DNA of 35,231 nt from Chondrus crispus. Its lineage: Eukaryota > Rhodophyta > Florideophyceae > Gigartinales > Gigartinaceae. Positions 9,602 to 18,947 of the stretch are shown piece after piece (within the stretch, counting starts at the first letter, position 1; the number at the start of each line of letters is the position of its first letter). The notes under the pieces are model-generated. The model worked only from the letters and a program-made list of their open reading frames with translations, was not told where the DNA came from and ran no database searches. Where the stretch lies: positions 1 to 35,231 of the forward strand of contig NW_005178521.1 of the NCBI RefSeq assembly GCF_000350225.1, read 5' to 3'. Made by a program: the position numbers and the translations under genes.

Positions 9602-11776
9602 ATGATTAGGAGGCAGGCCCGCCGCCGAAGGGGCGTGGGCTACGGAGCAACGCCTTTCAGGCCGACAAGTGCGCACAGTACCTCCACGGACGTAATTCAG
9701 GGCGAAACCCACTGGGGCGCCCCTCCGCCGCCGGGACGAATTCCGCGAACGGTGGCTATAAATACGGACGCGGCGGCCTCCCTACCGCCTACAAGTCCGC
9801 CGCTCGACCCCACGTCCTTCATCTCGGAACCCTCTCGAGCAGCTCCGACGCCTCCAGCTATGTCTCCTCTCGCGCCCGGGTCGGCGTCCCGCTGGGTCAA
9901 CCCGGCAAAGGAGTACGACCATCGTCAGCGCCGCACCCCCGCCGAGGCTTCCCAACGTCCTTCCGTGGTGCCGTACCCGGTCGAACAGTACGTGGGCTGG
10001 TCCCATTGGTACTTTGACGCTCTCCGGTTTCAAGAAGTCTGTCAAGACGGAATCAGCCTCCCGAACGGGTATCGCCGAAGCCGGGACGAAGCGTGGACGG
10101 CTCGCTGGCGCCATCTACCCCTGACACCGAACGACCGGACGCGCACGCATGGACGGGCCGATCTATCCCATGTGCGTTGTTGGCCCGAAAGGGAGTATCA
10201 AATCCGTCTGCAGACCATCCTCTCCGGTCTTCAACACCTTCCGCGACCTGAGGACGTCGCCCCTGGTGGGAGTTTTCTCCCTGCGGGTCACAGCGTGCTC
10301 GGGCTCCTTGCCTTCGAGCCCCCGTATGACCGGTTATATTGGCTTCGCGATCGGCGCTGGTGGGGCGACAACTGTTCGGACGAGTCCCGTGTTCGGAATA
10401 CGCAGTGGTTCTTCTATGGATGGCATAATTTGGAATTCTTCGACATGCCTTCCCGACTCCGGCAGAACTACTACATCCGCGTGCCACCACAGCCCTTCTA
10501 TCGGGACGTCCCTCGGTCGCTCTGCGTGCCCACGCCAGCCGTTTTGGCGTATCACGGTAGTCTGGACCTTCAGAAGAGTCGCCTCCGTGCATGGCTTTGG
10601 CAGATCGTCGCCGTCGAGTGGGCCGTATCGTCCGTCATGGCCTTCCTTCACGCTGCCGGCTACGGGATTCAGATGAACGCCAAGAACCGTGACTGGCGTC
10701 TCTTCCAGGACCGCGGTATCGCTTCCCCTGTGGGTCGACTGATGCCTCTGCCTACCGGGCTCATTTCGTACGTCCGCGAGCTCGGCGTGCAGAATATCGT
10801 CCGAGGAACGGAATTCGACTCTCAGGAGACGGAGACGCTTTTGCGATACGCCGCCGAAACCGATTGGACGAAGACCCCGGGGTTCCTTTGGTACGACTAT
10901 GAGACCGACCGGTTCGCGCCTATGCCGCGTCACCCTGGTGGGCATGACGACGGCAAAGCATATCCCACTCGGGTCGTCTTTCCCGAGCCTCGTCGCTCCC
11001 CCTGGCCGGTATTGGAAGTCGTTGATTATTACCCCCGAGGGAAAGGATTCGTTCTGGAGTGCTTTCATCCTCCCGAGGTCGCCGCGGATGCCGTTCCGAT
11101 TTTTCCTCCGAATAGTCGCGGGGCTGTCTCGGCCGTGGCGTCCCTTTACGGGGGCGAGTCCGTCGCTGCGCCTCCCGAAGGAAGGGGACCGGACTATTCT
11201 GGCGACGACGATGTTCCCTCTCCGGTACCGGTGGCTCCTCTGAGGTCCGTGCTGCCTCCCGACGACGGGGGTGGAGCGGCCCAATCGGCCGCTGCGGTTG
11301 TGGAGGACATCGTTGAAGTTCCCGCCTCCAGCCCGCCTGCCGGTGCGACGGCTAGCTTCGTCGCCGCAAGGCCCGAACTCGTCCTAGAGACGTTCGACCA
11401 AGTGGACGTACCGCCCATTGTGGATGAAGACCTCAGGGCAGCTTGGCAAGAGTATCTTGAGAATGCCCAGACCTATGGGGCTGAACCGGCTGCTACGGTT
11501 CCGGCCGTCCTTCGTCAAGCGGCGACCCTCATAAGGGACTCTCATACCCTTGAGCGTACCCGTTCGGCTCTGAAGGAGGTTCAGTCTGCCCTTAGCGGGA
11601 TTCTGCAGGCCCGCGTTCGGGACGTGACCGACGGCGCTATTTCGGACGTCCTCGTCCGGTTCGGGCTCGAGCCTGACCGTTCTGCCGGAAGCGGGGCCGA
11701 CGGGGCCTCAGCCTCCAATTCTGCTGGCGCCCCTTCTCGTAAGCGTCCTCGTCCGGGTACTCCTACCCCCAAATAA
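9602..11776 (+). CDS. Antisense ORF of element C, 724 codons, unknown family
   Basis: ATG at 9602, stop at 11774-11776; unbroken for 2.2 kb and opposite to gag and pol. I recognise no family. The N-terminal ~120 residues are Arg, Pro and Ser/Thr rich. Residues ~130-480 look like a folded, aromatic-rich domain (WSHWYFDALRF, YWLRDRRWWGDNC, WFFYGWHNLEFF, AWLWQIVAVEWAV). Residues ~490-590 are a Pro/Ala/Asp linker, residues ~590-690 look helical, and the tail SRKRPRPG resembles a nuclear localisation signal. A TATA-like box lies inside the first 60 codons, so translation may really start at the ATG at 9860 (codon 87). An AATAAA overlaps the stop codon. Known parallel: antisense ORFs between integrase and 3' LTR in plant Tat-lineage Gypsy elements. 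The function is unknown; it may be a regulator or accessory protein (inference). Confidence 0.75.
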   Translation: MIRRQARRRRGVGYGATPFRPTSAHSTSTDVIQGETHWGAPPPPGRIPRTVAINTDAAASLPPTSPPLDPTSFISEPSRAAPTPPAMSPLAPGSASRWVNPAKEYDHRQRRTPAEASQRPSVVPYPVEQYVGWSHWYFDALRFQEVCQDGISLPNGYRRSRDEAWTARWRHLPLTPNDRTRTHGRADLSHVRCWPEREYQIRLQTILSGLQHLPRPEDVAPGGSFLPAGHSVLGLLAFEPPYDRLYWLRDRRWWGDNCSDESRVRNTQWFFYGWHNLEFFDMPSRLRQNYYIRVPPQPFYRDVPRSLCVPTPAVLAYHGSLDLQKSRLRAWLWQIVAVEWAVSSVMAFLHAAGYGIQMNAKNRDWRLFQDRGIASPVGRLMPLPTGLISYVRELGVQNIVRGTEFDSQETETLLRYAAETDWTKTPGFLWYDYETDRFAPMPRHPGGHDDGKAYPTRVVFPEPRRSPWPVLEVVDYYPRGKGFVLECFHPPEVAADAVPIFPPNSRGAVSAVASLYGGESVAAPPEGRGPDYSGDDDVPSPVPVAPLRSVLPPDDGGGAAQSAAAVVEDIVEVPASSPPAGATASFVAARPELVLETFDQVDVPPIVDEDLRAAWQEYLENAQTYGAEPAATVPAVLRQAATLIRDSHTLERTRSALKEVQSALSGILQARVRDVTDGAISDVLVRFGLEPDRSAGSGADGASASNSAGAPSRKRPRPGTPTPK
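9757..9764 (+). promoter_or_regulatory. TATA-like box of the antisense ORF
   Basis: TATAAATA, a consensus TATA box, lies within the 5' part of the plus-strand ORF and is preserved in element D at 30250-30257. Initiation about 30 bp downstream would favour the in-frame ATG at 9860. This is a prediction only. Confidence 0.4.
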
Positions 11777-11777
11777 A
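11772..11777 (+). terminator. Polyadenylation hexamer overlapping the antisense ORF stop
   Basis: AATAAA overlaps the TAA stop (11774-11776). Polyadenylation that close to the stop would give a very short 3' UTR; a later signal in segment Y could be used instead. Confidence 0.35.
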
Positions 11778-12521
11778 CTGCCTTCGCATTTCTTTCGTAC
11801 GCTCTCCCGTACAGGGTTTCTTCCAGCGGCAATCGTCGTCGCTGCGTCCATGATATCCATGTGGGGTCGGGGCTTCGCCTTCGTTAGGCTAGTGACTTCC
11901 CGATCGGGTTTTTCCTTCGCACTAAAAATCGGCCTTTTTGCCAGTAAAAAGTGCCTGATTTTCTCGTCTTCGAGGCTTGTCCTTGTAAATTAACGAGCTC
12001 CCATTGGACGTTCCCTGAAATCTTCGTGCCTCAAACCGCCTCCTTGAACCGCCACCAATTTCCTTTTGGGCGTTCCCATTGGGCATTACCAATTTTGGTC
12101 GATTTTTCACGTAGCGTGCTCCATTCTCGTCCACCAGCTTGCCTCTGACGCGACCTTCGGAGGCGGAATTTGGAGCTTGTCGCCCTCCTTGGGATGACCG
12201 CTGCGTCAGCTTGCTCGCATCCTTTCCCCTTCTGCTGCTCTAGTCTTCAGCGCCGTCCCGACCGGGTCTCAATTGGTTTTCCCAGAGGGGTCTGCTCTCG
12301 TCAGGGAGACCTTCCCAACGTGGTCTCGATTGGGTTTTCCCTGAGGGCTCCGGCCGTGGGGACATGCAATCCCGGACGGGTCTTTCTCGGCCCTAATTGT
12401 CCGTCTTGTCGGTCTTTCGCCGTTCTCCCGACAGGGTTTACAGGTATATCCCAAGCGGGTTGGCTGACCTATTTGGGCTCCTGCACAGTTCCGAATCTCA
12501 CTTCAAAATTCGGAAGCCTTA
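11778..12521. other. Cassette segment Y, conserved non-coding region with degenerate repeats
   Basis: No gene that I trust. The stretch is repeated in element D (28921-29662) at high identity from about 11796 on. It holds degenerate repeats of a GTCTCNATTGGNTTTTCCC type (about 12266-12350, two copies about 50 bp apart) and several CCCATTGG words. It lies between two convergent genes, the antisense ORF and pol, so it may supply both 3' ends. Plus-strand frames of 60-130 codons run through it in C and D, but their amino acids simply follow the repeats. Confidence 0.5.
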
Positions 12522-12532
12522 CCCCTCTTCTT
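12522..12532 (-). other. Internal polypurine tract of element C, after pol
   Basis: The minus strand reads AAGAAGAGGGG, 17 bases after the pol stop. It is an exact copy of the tract next to the 3' LTR (9170-9180). In an ordinary Gypsy element the 3' LTR would start here. Confidence 0.75.
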
Positions 12533-12548
12533 GGACTGACCGTCTCGG

Positions 12549-15500
12549 TCAGTGTCTAGCTCGGTATCGGCGGATGAAGTTCTCTGGGAGGTTATCCGCT
12601 CGCTCCCAGGTGTCCTCTTTGGGGCTATAGCCGAACCATCGGACGCGATAAAGTGGGGAGCCGTCGTCCGCCTCGCCATGGGCGACGATGCGGTCTATGG
12701 CGTGCTCTGTATCCGCTTCGGCCTCAGCGGGGTCCTGATGGACGGGGACCTCGCTGTCTGGGTCGATGGAGACCGTCCGGGTGGTCCGTGATACGGAGGC
12801 CCTTTCGGGTGGTGTGGTTCCGCTTGCCGGGGGTATCGCCATGGGCGTCGACCTTACGGACGAGAGGGCCTTCGGGATGGAGGGTTGCGGCACCTTTGTC
12901 ACACGGTTTATGGATACTGCATCCAAGAGACCGTTGCGCTCAATCGTGACGGTGTCTCCGTCCACTGGCGCCTTTATGACCCTATAGGGACCTGTCGTTT
13001 TAGGAAGGAGTTTCCTGTGGCCGTCCTCATTCTCGAGCGGCGTTGCAGAAAAATCCGGGGGTCTGTCGAGAAAGACCTCCTGTCCGACCTCGAAGGAGGG
13101 TAACGTCCTTACGGCCTTGTCGAAATTTCTCTTGTACTGTGCTTGGGCGTGTGTCAACTTGGTACCCGCGCGGGAGAGAATCTTCCGCACCCGCTGTAGG
13201 GTGATTCGCTTCATTTGTGCCGATGTCGGTTCACTCCCATTTGGGGACGGTATGGCGCTAGAAGGAGCTTGGACCGATATCCCTGGTGGGTGCCGCGTCA
13301 AGACGAGGTCAAAGGGGGTCGTACCCGTCGACTTGTGGACTTGCATATTGTACGCGTACGTCAGGGGTTGTACGTAATCGTCCCAGTCCCGTTGGTGTTC
13401 GGAGACGTAATGCCGCAATCGGGTTGCCAACGTCCGGTTGAACCTCTCGGCCTGACCGTTAGTTTGCGGATGATAGGCCGTCGTGAGCACGTGCCGAATT
13501 CCGAGAAGGCCGCATACAGCTTCGAAGAATTTAGCTGTTAACTGGGGTCCGTTGTCGGTCAGTAGTGTATCCGGCATGCCATACGGGTACACCCACGCGT
13601 CAAGGAAGGTCTGGGCAACCTGCTGAGCTTGAGTCGTCCGAAGGGGTATATCGCGGCACAGCTTGGTAAAGCGGTCCGTGATGACCAATATGTGGCGGTT
13701 CCCGTGTGGGGTTTTTGGTAAGGGTCCATACAGGTCCATGGCGACGAATTCTAGCGGCCCGGCGGCGGGGAACAACGTTAGCTTCTTCTGCTGGCGGTAT
13801 TGCGTTCCCCTCACGCGGGCGCACGACCGGCAGTCGGCGACCGTCTGTTGGACGTCCGAAGCCATATGAGGCCAGTAGTACAGACGCCTCATTGTCTCGT
13901 ACATCTTGCTCGTGCCGGGGTGTCCCTGTAATCTCGGGTAATGACTCAAGAAGGAGATTCTCGCCCTTAGGGACGCCGGGACCACGATCTGTATACTCCC
14001 GTCCAAGGGTGCGCGCCGGCACAGGAGGCCGTGTTGATTGACCTCGAACTGCGTTCCCGATTTCCCGACCTCTTCCATCATGGCCTTACAATACGAGTCT
14101 GTCTTCTGCTCCCTAATTAGGTCGTCTTGCATCACGGGCAATATCTCGGCATCATCATGCGCGAGAGTCATCACGTCCGGGTTGCCGGGATAACGAGGTG
14201 TCACGCCCTCGGAGGACAGTAGATCTCCTTGTACGTCTTCGTCTACCACGTAGCAAGGTATTTCATCCCTCAGGGTCGAAGTATCCAATCCGGTCGTCTC
14301 AAGCCGCGAGAGAGCGTCGGCTGCCTGGTGTTTAATCCCGGCACGGTGTTTGACTATGAAGTCGTATTCCGATAACCGGAGGCGCCAGCGGGCTAGTCGT
14401 CCCTTGGCATCGGCTAGGTTCAGGACCCACCTCAGGGAATCGTGGTCCGTTCAAACGGTAAATCTTTGTCCCTCCAGGTACGGCCGCAGGAGGAGAATAG
14501 CCCAAACAATGGCCAAACATTCCTTTTCCGTCGTAGTGTAGTCGCGCTCCTGCTTCGTCAGGGCTCGACTCCAATACCCAATTGGGACGTAAACAGGACC
14601 CTCTTGGTCCTGCAGGAGAGTGCATCCCACCTGATGGTCACATGCGTCTGTGTCCAATTTGTAGCCCCCTTTCTGCTTGGGCAGTGCCAGGATTGGAGGT
14701 GACGTGAGACGACGTTTCAGCTCCTCGAACGCCTCGTGCTCTTCGTCTGTGAGGTCGCCGAATTTTGCGGGCTGTCCTTTCTCGAGTTTGCGATTCAAGG
14801 GGGTTGCAATGCGTGCAAAGTTTGGCACAAAGCGCCGGAATACGTTACAGAGACCGATAAAGGAACGGATTCCCGTCTGGGTTGTTGGCGCGTTGGCCTG
14901 ACGGATTGCTTCGCACGTTCGTGAGCTCACCTCCAACTTTCCAGGTCGAATAACGTGACCCAGATAGTCCACCGAGGTTTGAAAGAAATGGCACTTGGGG
15001 AGTTTGAGGGACACCCCCGCATCTTTTAACATCCCCAAGATCGTCCTCATGTGGGTGAAGTGCTCCTGTAAGGTCTGGGAGTATACGATAACGTCGTCGA
15101 GATACACCAACGCGTATTGCCATCTAACCCGTGACAGGATAATGTCCACCGCCCTTTGGAAAGTCGCTGGGGCGTTCTTGAGACCAAACGGCATCCGGAT
15201 GAATCGGTACAACCCCATATGGGACGTGAAAGTCGTCTTATCCTTGTCAGCTTCATCCACCTCGACTTGCCAGTACCCGCTGTTGCAGTCGAGGGTGGAG
15301 AAGATGGTGGCGTCCCCAAGGGAGTCAATGCATTCGTCCATCCGCGGAATGGGGTAGGAGTCCCGACGGGTCAACGCATTAAGGCGCCGGTAGTCCACAC
15401 AAAAGCGTAGGGTGCCGTCTTTCTTCGGCACCAGGACAACGGGGCTAGCCCATTCTGAGCTGGATGGCTCAATGACCCCCTCTTTTAACATCCGCTCAAC

Positions 15501-16481
15501 CTCGGTCTTCTCGACGGCTCTGGCTCGATGCCCCGCCCGATAAGGGGGCTGATAAACAGGCCGGGCGCCGTCCTCGAGGTCTATCCGATGCTTGGCGCTC
15601 ACTATGGTCCCCAATCGCCCGGACCACATGTCTTCGAACTCCCGTAACAGGTCCACAATTCGGGCCCTATGGGTCTGGTATTCGGCGCCTATCTCTAGCT
15701 GCTCCGTCCAGTGATCCGGTCGACTACTTCGCTCCTCACCAACTTTTCCTTCTTCCCGTCCCGGCGAGGGTGGACCACCAAAGGGGTCGAGGCCCAGCTC
15801 TCGAGCCCGTTGGGACGTTATCGTCAGCACCGCTTGGGGAGCCGGTAAGGCGAGCCCTATGACAGCTCCCTTCGGAATCCGTACCGGCCGATCACGGAAA
15901 TTGCTCATGCGGACCCAAAACGGGAGCCCTGTGGGCTCCATTACCCCATTCGCCATCAGGCTGAGGTTCTTCTTAACCGTTTTCGGGTGACACTGGAGGA
16001 ACACCAGGCCTCTTGCCTCGGTGTTTACCAATACCGGCGCTTGTGACATCGGTGGCAGCACAATCTGCTTAGCCACCCGCACCTTGTTGGATCTCGTCCG
16101 TGTCGGCAGGTTCCCCATAGTTTTCCGATTCCCTTCGGGCCCCGGGGCGCTCCCCAGCAGGGTCACACTTCCTCCATTGCGGAAGACAACTCGCCTCTCT
16201 TTTGGCAAGATGCCCCTCACATGGCGATCGATAAACTCCGTCCCCAAAATGGCGCTCACCGCTAGGTTGCTCGCCACTAAAAAATGCGTCCTCGTGGTCA
16301 TATCTCCAATTCGGACGTGTAGCACCACCACCCCGCTAAGAGCCATTGCATTCTTCGAAGCGTCCGTTACCCGTGGGGTCGGTTTTCTCGCCGCGTTCTC
16401 TCTCCAATTCGGGGGAAGGACGCGCTCGTGGATAATGTTAGGGCCGGCTCCAGTGTCTAGGACACCCCTGATAGGAAACAT
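12549..16481 (-). CDS. pol: Element C pol: protease, RT, RNase H, integrase, chromodomain (one in-frame TGA)
   Basis: The frame has an ATG at 16481 but stays open upstream beyond the gag stop, so translation should come from gag by -1 frameshift at 16679-16685. Domains in order: retropepsin (GVLDTGAGPNIIHE, active DTG); RT (VVLVPKKDGTLRFCVDYRRLN, LDCNSGYWQ, catalytic LVYLDDVIVY); RNase H (KLDTDACDHQVG, TEKECLAIVWA); integrase zinc module (HYPRLQGH then CRSC), DDE core (MDLYGP, LLTDNGPQ, NGQAERFNR), a GPY element (TTGPYRVIK) and a C-terminal chromodomain (YRVRWFGYSPKEDTWE). TGA at 14451-14453 falls between FTV and TDHDSLRW, where Arg is expected, and the frame resumes unchanged. The chromodomain would steer integration to marked chromatin. 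About 1310 codons, full length for the family. Confidence 0.93.
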
Positions 16482-16631
16482 AACCGTCGGTCGGCATCCG
16501 ATTGACAGGTCTAATTTATAGTTCTCCTTTCTCAGGACGCAAACCGGGTCTCTTGCTACATTATTCCCACGAGGCTTTCCCTTCTGCCGGTGCCGGTGTG
16601 TCCTTCGGGTCGAGGATGCTCCCCTCCGGAC

Positions 16632-16685
16632 GAGGCTCGGTTTAAGGGAGACAGAAGCCTCTACGCTGCCTCCCTGTCGTTTCCC
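16632..16685 (-). promoter_or_regulatory. Programmed -1 frameshift signal: slippery heptamer and H-type pseudoknot
   Basis: On the minus strand the heptamer G GGA AAC (16685-16679) sits in the gag zero frame, and pol is exactly in the -1 frame. Four bases later, GGGAGGCAG (16674-16666) pairs with CTGTCTCCC (16654-16646), with one G-U. The loop segment GAGGCT (16661-16656) pairs with AGCCTC (16637-16632), giving a pseudoknot. The gag TAG stop (16663-16661) lies in the loop. The same heptamer type is known from SRV-type gag-pro sites. The 4-nt spacer is slightly short. Confidence 0.75.
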
Positions 16686-18844
16686 GGTCTCCTTCCGTGG
16701 GCGCCGCCGGAATACGCGCCCGGTCCGATAATCTGGGTCCCCTGCGGGACCCCTGGAAACGAGGTTGTCCGGAAACTCGGTGACGAATTCGCCCTTGGTG
16801 AGCTACGAGCCCGTCCCCCGGGGCTGTAATTCCTCTGGGTGCGTCTCTGTTGGAAGTTTGCCTCCCGTTGGGCTAAAATCCGAGCTCGGACGTCCGGTGG
16901 CATCCCATGACAGCAGGGTCTCTCCCGCGAAAGGCAGAGGCTGCAGGGCGTTCCGCTGCTCGCATCCTGCTGAGGCGGCTCCCAACGCCGGGCGTCTCCT
17001 CCCTGAGGGGGTGTATTTGGCTTGGGCCACATACTGCTCCCACCGTCTGGTGCCGTCGAACCTGGAGAGGCTGTGAAGTACGTCGTGCGTGTCCCTGGGG
17101 GCGAGGGGAACGCGGCCGTCTCGACCGCCATCGCGAGCGGGCGCTCCGAGAAAACATCCACTTCCTCGAGGGGACCCGGTTCGGACGATTCTTCTGAGAG
17201 GAGCAGGCTACGCTGCTGGCGTCCTGTCCGGTGGCCCGAGCGGTCCCGGCTCCCTGCGGTTGCCGGGTAATTCTTTCCGCCCCGGTAGGCCGTTCCCATG
17301 CCCTCGGCGTACCGCGTTAGCTCCGTAAAAGCTATGCGGGGATGCGTCGTGAGGTGGTGACGCACCTGCGTACGAATTGCCGGGAGGAGGCCCTCTGCGA
17401 AGAGCGACTTGAGCCGATTATCGGAGAAGACATTTCCACAGCGGAGGGCTTTTCTCCAGAGACGGTCGCCATACTCCGTCTCGGACATCCCCGAACTCTG
17501 TATAAAGTTCGTTACCTCGGCGTAGGCTTCTGCGATGACTTCATTCGTCGCGTATGTCCTGAGGAGGTAATTGACGACCTCCGGATAGGACGACAACACT
17601 TCGTCCCTACGGGCGTCGGCTACACCAGACTCCCCCACGATACGGGTCTGCACCTTTGCCAGGGCCGTGCCAGTCATGAAGAACTGGAAGCACCAGAGGG
17701 CCGCTCCCTCATGCACGCCGTTCTGATTGCACGCCGCCGTAAAACTGGAGAGGAAATTTAGCACCGCAATCGGGTCGTCTCCGCTGAAGGTCACGCCCTT
17801 CATCTGAAGAGCCATCCGCTTCCCGGCCCTCGAAACCGTGCTGGCAACTTTGGCGTTGTATCGTCCCGAACGGTTGTGCAGCCGATACCGGCGGTAATCC
17901 ATGACCTTTTTAAAGAGGTCGTTTAGGGGGCGAATCCGACGCACATGCCTCACGTCTACTTCGAAATCGTCCCCAGAGGAGTCTGTTTCGTCCCTCGTGG
18001 CATCACTAGCTTCCGATCCGTCGGTCTCGTATCCCTTGCTCTTGGTCTTTCTCCGGTATTTCTGCGTCGGCAGCACTACGCGACCGGCCCCGGGCGGAAA
18101 CGCGGGTGGCTGTCTCATCTCTTGGGCTTGAAGTCGGCCATCGCGCTCTTCTCCATCCCACGGGGTCTCACGTCCCATATGAGGGTATTGCGGCCGCGCG
18201 TTCCCAAGCATCAGCGACGGCGGTAATACGTCCGTTGCCGCCAACGGCAGTCGCTCCGCCGGCGGCGCTCGAGCGCGCACCTCTGCCCGGGTAACGTCCC
18301 CCACGGTTGACGTGATCGTGTCCCAAAAGGGGCCGCGTCCGACTACGTCGTCCACAGCGCTCCTGACGAGGGTCCGGCTGTGATCCTCAACGATCTTTCG
18401 GAGCGTGCTTGTCAATTGCGCCTCCACGGCAGCCGGGATTCGCTTGTCCATCTCGGCCGTCAACCACGTGTTTAGGGCCGCCCTCTGGGTCAGGTCCCCT
18501 AGGTCCGGGTGGGCCTCTAAGGCGTCTCCGTGGATTGTCATCCTATTTGGACGTTCGTCGCCGATTATGGCGGGGGTCGGCTCGCTCTCTCCGCGTTGTC
18601 GGCCTTCGAAGGGCCCCTCCGCCGGCGTCGGTGGTAATGCCGCTCTGGTCTGCGATCGCGTCCTTGCGCGGGCCAAGCGCTCCACATGCGCCGCTCGTGC
18701 CTCGGCGCTTCTAACGGAGCCCGCGTTCTCTGTCGAGCCGTCCGTGCGACTTGGTTCGCCCAGCTGGGACCGATTTACTGACTCGTCGTCCCTTCCGTCT
18801 CGGGGGAAGCCCCCCTGCGATCTCGCGTCTTCTCGTCCACTCAT
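16661..18844 (-). CDS. gag: Element C gag (727 codons)
   Basis: ATG at 18844, 85 bases after the PBS; stop TAG at 16661. The N-terminal third is charged and disordered. The capsid-like core (about residues 270-530) has RIRPLNDLFKKVMDYRRYRL and VTFSGDDPIAVLNFLSSF and then a helical region with FIQSSGMSETEYGDRLWRKA. About residue 632 is CSLCLSRERPCCHG, a C-x2-C-x6-C-C-H cluster that replaces the usual zinc knuckle. The tail is basic and Ser-rich. Gag would form the virus-like particle and bind RNA in the cytoplasm. It overlaps the pol frame and ends inside the pseudoknot loop. The core is almost identical to element D Gag, while both ends diverge. Confidence 0.88.
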   Translation of the reverse strand: MSGREDARSQGGFPRDGRDDESVNRSQLGEPSRTDGSTENAGSVRSAEARAAHVERLARARTRSQTRAALPPTPAEGPFEGRQRGESEPTPAIIGDERPNRMTIHGDALEAHPDLGDLTQRAALNTWLTAEMDKRIPAAVEAQLTSTLRKIVEDHSRTLVRSAVDDVVGRGPFWDTITSTVGDVTRAEVRARAPPAERLPLAATDVLPPSLMLGNARPQYPHMGRETPWDGEERDGRLQAQEMRQPPAFPPGAGRVVLPTQKYRRKTKSKGYETDGSEASDATRDETDSSGDDFEVDVRHVRRIRPLNDLFKKVMDYRRYRLHNRSGRYNAKVASTVSRAGKRMALQMKGVTFSGDDPIAVLNFLSSFTAACNQNGVHEGAALWCFQFFMTGTALAKVQTRIVGESGVADARRDEVLSSYPEVVNYLLRTYATNEVIAEAYAEVTNFIQSSGMSETEYGDRLWRKALRCGNVFSDNRLKSLFAEGLLPAIRTQVRHHLTTHPRIAFTELTRYAEGMGTAYRGGKNYPATAGSRDRSGHRTGRQQRSLLLSEESSEPGPLEEVDVFSERPLAMAVETAAFPSPPGTRTTYFTASPGSTAPDGGSSMWPKPNTPPQGGDARRWEPPQQDASSGTPCSLCLSRERPCCHGMPPDVRARILAQREANFQQRRTQRNYSPGGRARSSPRANSSPSFRTTSFPGVPQGTQIIGPGAYSGGAHGRRPGNDREAA

Positions 18845-18929
18845 CTTGAAACGAGGCGGTGATTCTCGATCCCTTCCAATCTCAGTCGTCCGATTCGGAA
18901 ATGAATAAAAGAATCCTAGAAATAGATTT

Positions 18930-18945
18930 CTAGGTCGGGAGACCA
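18930..18945 (-). other. Primer binding site of element C
   Basis: The minus strand reads TGGTCTCCCGACCTAG, two bases after the LTR end. It is identical to the sites in A and D. Confidence 0.88.
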
Positions 18946-18947
18946 GT

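Noticed and set aside
14451..14453. TGA as a recoded sense codon or selenocysteine
   Set aside because: Gag, the antisense ORF and other frames end normally, TAA stops also occur in frame elsewhere, and no recoding element is visible. Mutation is simpler.
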